From: Takifugu bimaculatus
Lineage: Eukaryota; Chordata; Actinopteri; Tetraodontiformes; Tetraodontidae
DNA length: 64,000 nucleotides
Direction: 5' to 3'
NCBI GenBank assembly: GCA_004026145.2
Contig: CP034990.1
Span: 14,782,383-14,846,382 of the forward strand
Below are positions 13,301-23,570 of the stretch, in pieces; within the stretch, counting starts at the first letter, position 1; every line of letters starts with the position of its first letter. The notes under the pieces were generated by a model that saw only the letters and a program-made list of their open reading frames with translations, searched no databases and was not told the origin of the DNA. The position numbers were made by a program, and so were the translations under genes.

Positions 13301-16300
13301 TGTTTGAGTTCATCGCTGGCTGTCCAAAACAAGAACACACCTGTGCAGATGCTGTGAACTTGTTTTATCCCACACAAGCATGTTGTCATTAGCAACGTGC
13401 AAACAGCGGAGCACTGACCAGGTGTTCAATTACCTTTGTGGGTGTGCGTTTGTGTGTCTCAACAGTTTCCCTGAAGCACACACACACACACACACACACA
13501 CATGTTGGTGGTGCAGCTGCCTCTGCCAAACGTGTGTGTTCTTAAATGTCCCTGATAGGCCCACAAGTGCCTGCAGCGAGTCCATAAAGGCCATTTGGCC
13601 CTGTCAGCTGGCCGCTCACGGCTCATTCCTCTGGTTACTCTGCTTCTCAGAACAGATTCGCTGCAGAAAATATTCAGATTAGCCAGACGTGACTGTCTAA
13701 GCTGATGACCTGGAAAGAGTCTGGGGTCAAAAACCCTCACAGAATCTAACATTTCTGTGAAACTGACATCCCTGGAGCTGCTTTTTAAATAAATTAAAAA
13801 GACGTGGCTCTGTATTAAAGTTTAAGCTGAGTTCCAGGGAGAACAGTAACAGAAGCAGAGGAGCATTCGCCTTCACATCTTCAGTGACCTCTGTAGTCCG
13901 GTGGACAGCCAGTTAAAGAAATACTGACATCAATGACATCTTATCTCATCTTGAAACTTTATGCAATTACAATGTAATTACCTGCACAGCTGGAGCTGTG
14001 TTCCATCAGTTTATGGCTCTGTCATAAGATGAATGTTATCCTTGGCCCACTTTACATCGAGGGCTTCCTAATTAGACAGGATCTGAATGGACTGGGTTCC
14101 ATCAACACGTTGCCACCTTCGCTGGGCGGTTTCTGGCTGGAGTCCATTTACCGCTCTGGGTGTATGTTCAGATGCAGCGCGGCAGAAACTGTTGACTCAG
14201 CGCTCTGAAAACATCGGGCAGAACACAGAGAGCCTGTCCGGTCGACGGCGGCGGCCAGAGAGCAGCGAGCATCTTGCTAATCCTGATGTTGAAAGTAAAG
14301 TCCGGCAACTCCCAGAGCGCTGTTATGTAACCGCTCCGATGGGCCGATGGCTGGACGACTGTCCTCCACCAGCGGGGAAATGTGCCCCTGCTTTGGGCTC
14401 GTGTACCCCCCCACAGAAGGGCCACTTTATTTGCTGAAGACTGGAGGCCGGAGTGATAGGAGAGATAATAACAAGCATGCCGGAGCGAGTGTGTGAAAGG
14501 CGGGGGAGAGATAGATAAGAGAATGGACACTTTTGACAGCCTGGACTCTCGTCTAACTCGTCCTGACATTCCGGTCCATGCGTGTCACTCATCTCAGCCT
14601 TGGGGCGACAGGCTGTGTGCGAGGGAACACTCGGACTTCTCTATCGCACTTTTCCACACTCGCTGAGCGCGTGTGCTAAAATCTCCAGCCAGACATTGAA
14701 TCACCCACCTTCTTCCTCCTCACTCTGACTCACACCACAAACAGCCTCGTGTCCTCTTCACTGCCTGGTTCTTCCTCACGCTCCTACTTTTTCTGATGAC
14801 ATTCTTGCCACCCTGGGTTGTGCAAACAGACTTGAGACAGGGGTCAAGGCAGAGGAGATGATGGCCGCCTGCTGGGCGAAACAGGCTCCGGGCTGTGCGA
14901 TTGTGCAACTGTGGAGGAATAATGAGTCTACTTTTAGCCGAAACAAAACAAGATCGATTTTGTCCTTGCAGAACTTGCGGGAGAGACGGGCTTGTGTATC
15001 CTTTGGTGTGGAAATTATAGCAGCTTTGTTGAAGTTCAGCCAGGTTTTTTTTGTATGATGTCACAAATCCAATATAGGAAATAATGCGAGATCTTTATAT
15101 AAATATTAGCATGTTCCCCCTCTATGGATGCTAGTCACTTTGATGCATAGTGTTCCTGCAGTAGCTTGGGCATGGGCAACATACCGGGGCAACATACCTG
15201 GGCAACATACCTGGGCAACATACCTGGGCAACATACCTGGGCAACATACCTGGGCAACATACCTGGGCAACATACCGGGGCAACATACCTGGGCAACATG
15301 GGTAACATACCTGGGCAACATGGGTAACATACCTGGGCAACATACCTGGGCAACATACCTGGGCAACATACCGGGGCAACATACCTGGGCAACATGGGTA
15401 ACATACCTGGGCAACATACCTGGGCAACATACCGGGGCAACATGGGTAACATACCTGGGCAACATACCTGGGCAACATACCAGGGCAACATACCTGGGCA
15501 ACATACCGGGGCAACATACCTGGGCAACATGGGTAACATACCTGGGCAACATACCTGGGCAACATACCGGGGCAACATACCTGGGCAACATACCTGGGCA
15601 ACATACCGGGGCAACATACCGGGGCAACATACCTGGGCAACATACCGGGGCAACATACCTGGGCAACATACCTGGGCAACATACCGGGGCAACATACCGG
15701 GGCAACATACCTGGGCAACATACCGGGGCAACATACCTGGGCAACATACCTGGGCAACATACCAGGGCAACATACCGGGGCAACATACCTGGGCAACATA
15801 CCGGGGCAACATACCTGGGCAACATGGGTAACATACCTGGGCAACATACCTGGGCAACATACCGGGGCAACATACCTGGGCAACATACCGGGGCAACATA
15901 CCGGGGCAACATACCTGGGCAACATACCGGGGCAACATGGGCAACATACCTGGGCAACATACCGGGGCAACATAATCTGCAAATGGAGATACGTTTCACA
16001 TCCAGCCAATACTTCCCAGCTATCAACAAAATACTTACTGGTAACATTGATTTTAGCCCCATTAAGCTCCCAAATTCTTTAACTATTTTTTTTAACCATT
16101 TACAAAGTTTACCATGAAACCATAAATTCCTTCGTTTTTTATAAAAACACTTTTTTTTATAAGTTGTTCCAGTCTGATTGATTTCCTAAAACTCTGACCA
16201 CAGTGGCGTGAAGCCAATAACGTCCCTGCGTGTTTTTATCCCATTGAATTTTCAGTCCCAGAAAGGTGACGTGAACCAGTCAGGAAACAGATGCAGAGGA

Positions 16301-17283
16301 AACAACCTTGCCAACCATCAGTAATGACTCAAAGTTAGACATTCATATTATTTATGGTGAAATATAATCTAAAATCAAATAAAGTGAAATCAGCACAACT
16401 GAGAGCCTTTTAGGGGCTTCAAGAACAAAATATAAAGACCTAATATACAATTTTATACATCATTTTTGGAGGATTGTTGAAGTCTAGACCTGGACTTTGA
16501 GGGACCACTTATACTGCTCAGACAGCAGCCAGCGGTCTGACAAGGCCCGCTTTATGGTGCAAGATGTCACCTTTTTAAGTGTGCCAGGGTCTCAGAAATC
16601 CATCCAGTTGGGTTTCTGAATATCAGAGGCTTCCTGAAACAAAGAGCCGCTTCAGAGAAACAGGAAATAACAGTGACAAAGAGAGCCTGTTGATGAGAGG
16701 CACAGATCTGCCCAATGAAAACCACACTTACGCGCCCTATTAAAATGTCATGAAAAGTCCCAACTGTTTGATCAGAGGATTGAGGCTCTGCTGGATATTT
16801 CCATACAGTATCTTTGGAAAGACTCTGTATATACTGTGTTGGTATTGCTGAGCGACCTGCAGAAATGTTCCTGCGCTGATAGTTCTTGTTATGGTTTTAT
16901 TTCCCTGCGGGATTCACTTGACTGCTGTAACAAATCCACCCCGGCCTGTCAAACTCGGGAGAAATAGCAAACCTCCTTTCATAAACGCTACAAATGTGAT
17001 CACATCATCGCTGTTTTGGCGCCGTCGGATGGAAAGATGTCGTTTGCTGAACGCGCTTTGCTGCTTACAGGCGCGATATTGAGTTTGGAGCCGTTTTATG
17101 GCGCACATCATCGCATTCGCGTGCGTGTCTGGAAACGACAGACATTTTACTACTTTACAGAAGTTCGAAATGTCACATGTGATTACATTTACGCAAAAAT
17201 GTCAGTTAACTTCAGACTAATGGATAAAATGTCAACTTCTGCACACTCGCACAAAAGGCCACAGACAGGACTTCTGTCAGCAC

Positions 17284-17327
<44 letters not shown>

Positions 17328-19056
17328 CGAACGTTGCACCTTCTGCTGAAATAACGTCACAATTGCAGCTAAATAGGTGAGTGTTATCTGAACAGCAGCG
17401 CCGCTCCAGAGCCTCCACAGAGTCGTTCTTTCTCTCGGTGAGCCATCCTTTGCTTTTATCATAACTGGAGTTATCGGCGGTGCAATTTGGTGCAGGGTGG
17501 CACCTAAAATAACCTTCCTTCCCTCCCACTCCTCACATTCATACAGACACATGTTAAGCTGTTGGCTCAGCTGTATGAGAACACAAGAAGCCTGTAAAAT
17601 CTCCCTCTCGGATAAATCGGGGGTTGTAGGTGCTGCGTCTGACTGTGTTTCATGCTTTTCTGCAAACGTTGGTCTAGTTTGATGGTTTTTTTTTAACCAT
17701 ATAAACATTAACTGTGCCTAGCAAAACAGGATGAATTAGAAGTATCAAAAGTCAAGGCAGAAAGATGTGATGTAGTGAAAGTTCTGCAGGGAACGGTCCT
17801 TATCGCCGTACAGCTGGTTGAGGTTATTCCTGAATAGTCTGCCAACCACAGCGCTGGCAGCCACAGGAAGGACGCCGCCCTAATTTGAATCATCTACTCT
17901 GCTTTTGCTTACTCAGACTCTTCTGTTCTGCCTTGAATTACTTTCTAACCATGACTTTGTTGGAGCAGTCTTCCCAAACTGACCAACTTTAAGTCAGCTA
18001 CAACCAAATGCAATGACATCCTGTATATAAACCAAGAGGGATTTTGTTAAGTTGTTGGCCCACAGCTGAATTTGGGAGGGTATTTAGTTCTTGTTGAATC
18101 TTTAGTGTCCTTATGTCGATAATCACTACTTCTGACCAGGGTTTAGTGTTTTCCTTTAGCTGACGCTAGAGGGCAGTCAAGATGCCTCCGTTTTACAGTA
18201 GGTTCTCTGTGGTTTTGACTGACATTTGGTACCAATATCTCAACACCACAATAATTATACACACAAATGGAGTTGATCCAGTTGCCTCTGAGGTGGTTAG
18301 AGTTACTAGAAGACAAATACAGTTTTGGTGAAACATCTAAGACTGAATATTACAGTGTCTTCAACCTGTCCCGCTTCCAATAAGTTATGCATTCGTCATA
18401 CTTTAAAGAAAGCTGCAACGTGCCCTTTAAAGTGGGTTTTCTGCCTATTCTAGTTTCTAATTTTGAATAAAGCTCTCTTCTTTCCTCTCACAGGACAGGA
18501 GAGCTTTAACTCCCGCTCCCTGGCAATGCAGGCGCAGAAAAAGATCCTGAGCAAGATGGCGACCATGGTGGTGGCCAACATGCTGACGGACGACACCAGC
18601 AGCGAGATCTTGGACGAGCTCTACAAGACCAGCCGCGAGTTCACCAAGAGCAAGAAAGAGGCCCACAAGATCATCAAGGACGTCATCAAGATCGCCCTGA
18701 AGATCGGCATCTTGTACCGCAACCACCAGTTCAGCCCCGACGAGCTGGACACGGTGGAGCGCTTCAAGAAGAAGATGAACCAGGCGGCCATGACAGCGGT
18801 GTCGTTCTACGAGGTGGAGTACACCTTTGACAGGAATATTCTCTCCGAGCTCCTGTTGGAGTGCAGGGACCTGCTTCACGCCCTGGTCGAGCAGCACCTG
18901 ACCGCGCGCTCGCACGCACGCATCGATCACGTTTTCAACCATTTTGCCCACCGCGACTATCTGTCCGAGCTGTACGGGGAGGGAGAGGAGTACAGACTGT
19001 CTCTGAGGAAGATCTGCAACGGCATCAACAAACTGCTGGATGAAGGAACACTTTAA
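5083..19056 (+). CDS. tnfaip8l3: TNFAIP8-like protein 3 (TIPE3), phosphoinositide transfer protein
   Basis: There are two coding exons, 5083-5128 and 18494-19056, joined in phase 1 (donor GTAAGA at 5129, acceptor CAG ending 18493), giving 202 aa. Exon 1 encodes MDSDSGEQSDGDLSS, matching the TIPE3-specific acidic N-terminus and separating it from TNFAIP8, L1 and L2. Exon 2 encodes the whole TIPE helical fold. Recognisable segments are AQKKILSKMA, DDTSSEILDELY, KEAHKIIKD, IGILYRN, VSFYEVEYTFDRN, DHVFNHFA and the terminal INKLLDE. TIPE3 carries PIP2/PIP3 in a hydrophobic cavity and promotes PI3K-AKT signalling; this is family knowledge. The start is the ATG that matches the short human form. The longer human N-terminal extension is not visible upstream. 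The 13.4-kb intron is by far the largest in the window. An antisense open frame across exon 2 is a shadow. Confidence 0.95.
6304..6380 (+). repeat. (CA)n microsatellite
   Basis: About 75 bp of CA dinucleotides, preceded by GCGCGC and interrupted near the end by three CGCA steps. It lies in the tnfaip8l3 intron. Confidence 0.95.
7255..7300 (+). repeat. (CA)n microsatellite
   Basis: About 23 uninterrupted CA copies inside the tnfaip8l3 intron. Confidence 0.95.
8226..8309 (+). repeat. (TG)n microsatellite
   Basis: About 84 bp of nearly pure TG inside the tnfaip8l3 intron. Val/Cys or Thr/His open frames across it are artefacts. Confidence 0.95.
9255..9386 (+). repeat. (TG)n microsatellite with CGTG-type imperfect tail
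   Basis: About 75 bp of pure TG is followed by TCTG interruptions and then GCGTGCGTG steps, a pattern of decay from one end. It is the longest dinucleotide tract in the window. Confidence 0.95.
10352..10392 (+). repeat. (CA)n microsatellite
   Basis: About 20 CA copies in the tnfaip8l3 intron. Confidence 0.93.
13477..13502 (+). repeat. (CA)n microsatellite, short
   Basis: About 13 CA copies in the tnfaip8l3 intron. Confidence 0.9.
15172..15974 (+). repeat. 13-bp minisatellite array, about 60 units
   Basis: Tandem array of a 13-bp unit of the form ACCTGGGCAACAT, with a common variant ACCGGGGCAACAT and a rare variant ACCAGGGCAACAT. Several 11-bp units (TGGGTAACATA) occur at irregular intervals. 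The array is flanked by unique sequence on both sides and lies in the tnfaip8l3 intron. Because 13 is not a multiple of 3 and no phase makes a stop codon, every frame on both strands is open with a 13-residue cycle. Apparent proteins of 270-329 aa here are therefore artefacts. Confidence 0.97.
17281..17326 (+). repeat. (CA)n microsatellite
   Basis: About 23 CA copies with one CGCA interruption near the start, in the tnfaip8l3 intron. Confidence 0.95.
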
Positions 19057-19328
19057 CCTCTTGCACCTGAACTCGTTCAGCTCCACATCTGTCTCGTCCT
19101 CCCCTCGCCCATGTCTTCGTACCTCCTCCTGTCTCCTTCCACTGCGCTCTCTTCGTCTTCCGCTTTCCTTCTTCATCCGTTTCCATGAAGCTAGCGGGAC
19201 CATCCAGCTCAAGGAGGGGAGGATTCCGACTGTGTTTCCACACTGGGACGCGCTGTTTGTGTCGTACACGTTTGATTCACGCCCAAGTTCCCTTTATGTG
19301 CAAAAAATGTACTGTTCCAATGGCCAAA

Positions 19329-19541
19329 AATAAAATAACACAAAATCTAACAAAAATAAATGGAATGTTTGCATATGGAAAATAATAACTGTAGGAAACA
19401 TTCTTTCTGTGTGTGTGTGTGTGTGTGTGGTGTTGGGTGGTTTGCTTGAATAATGTGAATATCCGACCGATTTGTGTGTGTGTGTTTAATGTCTCTGTGT
19501 CGGTCTTCCCTGCAAAGGTGTAATGTTTTTCTTTTATTAAA
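19329..19541 (+). terminator. Candidate poly(A) signals of tnfaip8l3
   Basis: AATAAA is at 19329-19334 and ATTAAA at 19536-19541, 270 and 480 bp after the tnfaip8l3 stop. A short TG run lies between them. Either could define the 3' end; which one is used is unknown. Confidence 0.45.
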
Positions 19542-20268
19542 GATTTCTTGGAAGCTTTACGTGGTCGGTTCTGTCAGCAACAGCCATCCTGCTGAGTTTC
19601 AAAAATAATGATGCAGATTTTCATCCTGGATAATCAGCTGCTTGGCTTCATGGTTTTTATGTATTTATTTATTTTGCTGGATCAGATCTGGGGAAATAAG
19701 CCCCGGACACTGCGTTAAGCTACTTTTCTGCCCATTTGCTGAACAGACGCGTGGGACAGACGTTTGCCTGGGTTCATTTGAACTGAGCAGAAAATCAGTG
19801 GTTTGTCATTTCTAGCTCATTAGATACCCTGGGGTCTACTCAGCTCTGCAGTACAGGAAACCAGTCATGGTGAGACTCTCATTTTTGGCAGCGTTTAGGG
19901 AAGAAGTTACATTTTCTGGGTGTGTCTGTTTGTAAGAACCTAAAACAGACATTTACTCTTCATTCCTACTTATTGTGTGACAGCCGCAGATGCATTAAAT
20001 CAGTCATGTCATTCAGTGTGTAATCCAAGATTGTAAGGCATAAAACAAAATTCAATTATAAACCTTATTGAATTTCTAACATTACAGGAAAAGCTCAACA
20101 TCGTCCTTTATGGCTTGAACTGGCTTGAAGAGAATCTGCACCAGTTTTCAAAGGTACCCTCTATCCACTGGATGTTCATACATCACACCTTACACAGCAA
20201 GCTCTCTTGTTTATTCCTTAATCTAAATCCATTCACCACACTGTTAATTTTATTCGCACGAGACTGAT

Positions 20269-20288
20269 GGGGGGGGGGGGGGGGGGGG
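20269..20288 (+). repeat. Poly(G) tract, 20 G
   Basis: Uninterrupted run of guanines, a possible intramolecular quadruplex. Its exact length is prone to sequencing error. Confidence 0.85.
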
Positions 20289-21025
20289 TGACTTTGGCTG
20301 ATTAATACAGACTCAAATAAGAAGGAATACCACATAATTATTCTCATACTAAATTCGTCCAATGATTTGGGGGAGCATGTTCATTGTGGTTGCTTCAAAT
20401 AAAACCTCATCCACAGCACACAAACAAACTCAAAAATATGCTGGACGTGGATTTTATGGTTGAACATGTGTAGTAAAATCTCTTGCCCTCGTTTACCCTT
20501 ATTCGTGCGTTTAAAGGGAACCAGTGACCTCTAGTGGCAAAAAGACAAATCGCAGCCAGAGCAGGTTTATCAAAGGTGGGGAAATAAATTACTTGAACTA
20601 AACGATCCACTGGTCACAGACAGCAATCTGGATAGAAGAGAGAATCAGTGTTTGCAACAATGAGAGGTTTGTCCCTGAAGAGCGCGTGATTTCTTAGAAA
20701 AATTTAACAAGATGATGTCTGGTTCTCATGTCCTCTCATCTTTTCCAAGGCATTTACAGTAAAGAGACAGAAACAAAGTTGGCATAAATCAGCAAACCTT
20801 ATCGTCTCTCCTCTGCCAATCATGCGCTTAAATGCCTAAAATTTTATATTCACCCTTAAGTCTGTTTTGACAGCTTATAATGCATGAAGTATAAAATTAT
20901 TCCAGAATTTCTCCTTTTTTGGAGAGTTTAAAATGTTGAACAATAGACATAATTGTTCTAAAAGAGATACACAACTCATGAGAACAAAAGTTAGGATGAA
21001 AGCAGATATACACGACTGTGATTTT

Positions 21026-21030
21026 GGTGT

Positions 21031-21108
<78 letters not shown>
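21026..21108 (+). repeat. (TG)n microsatellite
   Basis: About 80 bp of TG repeats with one GGTG interruption near the left end, in the tnfaip8l3-scg3 intergenic region. Confidence 0.95.
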
Positions 21109-21110
<2 letters not shown>

Positions 21111-21593
21111 AACACAGGCAGGTCAAATTGACCCCACACACACCGAGGATGCTATGTTTTGTTGACACACTCATTATTTTACAAAATAATTTTTTCTTCC
21201 AAACAATGTTCGGAATATCCATTTAATTTTCAGACAAATCAATGGAAGAAAAACAGTTTTGTTCAATTTTCAAATCAAGCCAAATGGACCCAAAGACAAA
21301 AGTCAGACTGTTAAATTTGTAGTAATATAGATTTAGAGACCTTGCGGACCTCTAAACCTTGAACAGAAGGATATCAGCTCAAGCCCAGAGTCCACAATAA
21401 AGCCCTGAGGATCCGACTGTGTTGTAAGAACGTCCATCGAATATTACTACTATTACTAATTCTTAACTGACTATTCTTCCACCAGTGTTAGGATGATATA
21501 TTAATATAAAATCCATTACAACTGGGAACCAGTAAGAGTTACCAGTGTGTGTACTTACACTAAGTGTACACAAGGTGTCACTGTTGTATCTAT

Positions 21594-21716
<123 letters not shown>

Positions 21717-23379
21717 GTTTGTCCTAAATTTCGGTATTGATCCTTGCTGCTCAGGATTTGCAGAATGTTCTCTTTGGTGTGATCTGATCCCTACTGGACT
21801 GAGGTTCTGCTGGCTCTGGCACCCTCACGTTACTGCTGAGGCAGCCGACGGACCGGAAGTGCAGTCATCCAATCTTCCCACAGAAAAAAGGGCAAACAGG
21901 ACAGCCGTCCCACCCGAGCTGCACAGAATCAATTCTTGTTTGGCCCAGGCAGTGAGATTTGTCAGTGCTGCTGCGGATGATGATGACAAAGAAAACTTTT
22001 AACTGAACTGAAAATCGAATTACCGGTAGGCCAATTTACTTTCGGAAGGAAATGAAATTGGAGCACACAAATTAACTCACAATCACCGCAGCAGGAGCGA
22101 CCCAGAGACTACTTTCGTTATATTGGAACTAATAAAGTAAAAACCACACAGCTAAATGCTAAATTCTTGCTGCGTACTGTGTTCTCCGGTTGTTTTGATG
22201 GGATGAATGCTGAATCGATTTCTTCCTCTCGTTGCAGTTTGCTGGTCTAATTCAGCCGCAGAGACTGAAGGTGTGATGGGCCTTTTAAAAGCAGCCCCAT
22301 TTTGTTGCTTTGGTATTGTGGTAAAGTGCATTAAAAACACGTGTGTTTTCTTGTGTGAGGTCAGGCATAATGGAGCAGTGCAAGTATTACTGCATTAGAA
22401 ATGTGAATTGTAAAATACGTGAAGAAAACTAAGTCTTCTGGATACATACTCTCAATAGCTGGATGGAAATTCAGTTAATGTTAATCTCAGTCGCATCAGT
22501 TTTAATCCCGAGCAGAAGGATTTGATAAACCACCGACAGGCTTAAAGGCAATATCCCAATCACACACCCTCAGTTCTACGCATCATGTGTTTAACGGATA
22601 TTAAATGTGCTGGTGATGATGTGTGTTAATAGAGAAATATTTACAGGGCAACACCTTCTGCTGAAGGACCCTACATCAGGAAATTTAGTCCCCTTACCTC
22701 TTCTTTAAATTCAAAAGCTCGGAAATGAAGTTATGCTATCACTGTGGGCTCTTTGGAGACTAATATAGATAATAATATAGATAATAAACGGAACAGTAGA
22801 GTGGTAATAAAGAAAAACAGGCTGATGTGCTTCCCCTCTTTGTTGAGGTGCCTAATTGTTTGCTTTTTTGATAATGGTCGCTATTGACCGTGGAAGATTT
22901 ACAACCGTGACGCAGGTTATGACGCACAGATTGGGTGGATTCTCGTGCCAAACGCTGTTTAAAGTTTACGCGTCGGCAGCGTTCATCAACGGGTGGGTCA
23001 GTAAATAAGATAAGTGAAACGCATAGGCATAGATTCACTTCCCTAGAGGTTATCACCTTTACATTTGCTCTACAGTGTTTGAATAATTTGCTTTTAAAGT
23101 TATCTATGCCTCTAAAATTCTTCCATCGGTTTTACGTTTTCAGCCCAGATTAACATGATAAATGACTTTTGTGTTTTTACCAGAGAAGCTAAATGAGATG
23201 GACACTTTTTGCAGCGTTGCCCTCCCTCTCCGCCTCCTCCTCCTCCGTGATGGGGGCAGGTCTTGTTGTAGTCTGCTCCATTACTTCCCTGGCAGGTGAT
23301 GCTGGAGCTCACACGGGGCATGAAGAGCCTCCCTGATTATCCGGTTATAATTAAACGGAGGTGACCTGGTTTCAGCACC

Positions 23380-23570
23380 GCGCCTCGTCAACAGTTCCAG
23401 GCTCCGCGGCGCACATTCGCTCAGGCCGCCCGGCTCACCGCGGCGCAGCGCCCGCCTCTTTCAGCACCCGCGGCCGGAGCTGTCCACGCGTTCAGCACTC
23501 CTCCTCTGGGTGAATCGGAGCGGAGACTCGGAGGCAGCCGGGATACAGCTTCCTCCAGGACGGTCGCAGG
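23380..23570 (+). promoter_or_regulatory. CpG-rich promoter/5' UTR of scg3
   Basis: Immediately before the scg3 start codon the sequence becomes GC-rich, with many CpG dinucleotides (especially 23380-23480). The rest of the window is AT-rich and CpG-poor, so this looks like a small CpG island over the transcription start. No TATA box was seen. Confidence 0.5.

Larger units (their letters stand above)
5129..18493 (+). other. Intron 1 of tnfaip8l3 (13.4 kb)
   Basis: This is a single large intron between a 46-nt coding exon and the main exon. It contains six long dinucleotide tracts (6304-6380, 7255-7300, 8226-8309, 9255-9386, 10352-10392, 17281-17326), one shorter tract (13477-13502) and the 13-bp minisatellite at 15172-15974. 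No exon of another gene was recognised on either strand. Unique-looking sequence at 11000-14900 could hold enhancers, but this cannot be judged from one genome. Confidence 0.8.

Noticed and set aside
15106..16117. Open frames of 270-329 aa on both strands, with 13-residue repeats such as GNIPGQHTWATYL
   Set aside because: They are produced entirely by the 13-bp minisatellite. All six frames are open for arithmetic reasons, and the array lies inside an intron.
18457..19269. 270-aa antisense open frame across tnfaip8l3 exon 2
   Set aside because: It is the mirror of a GC-rich, strongly conserved coding exon. The plus-strand protein is unmistakably TIPE3.
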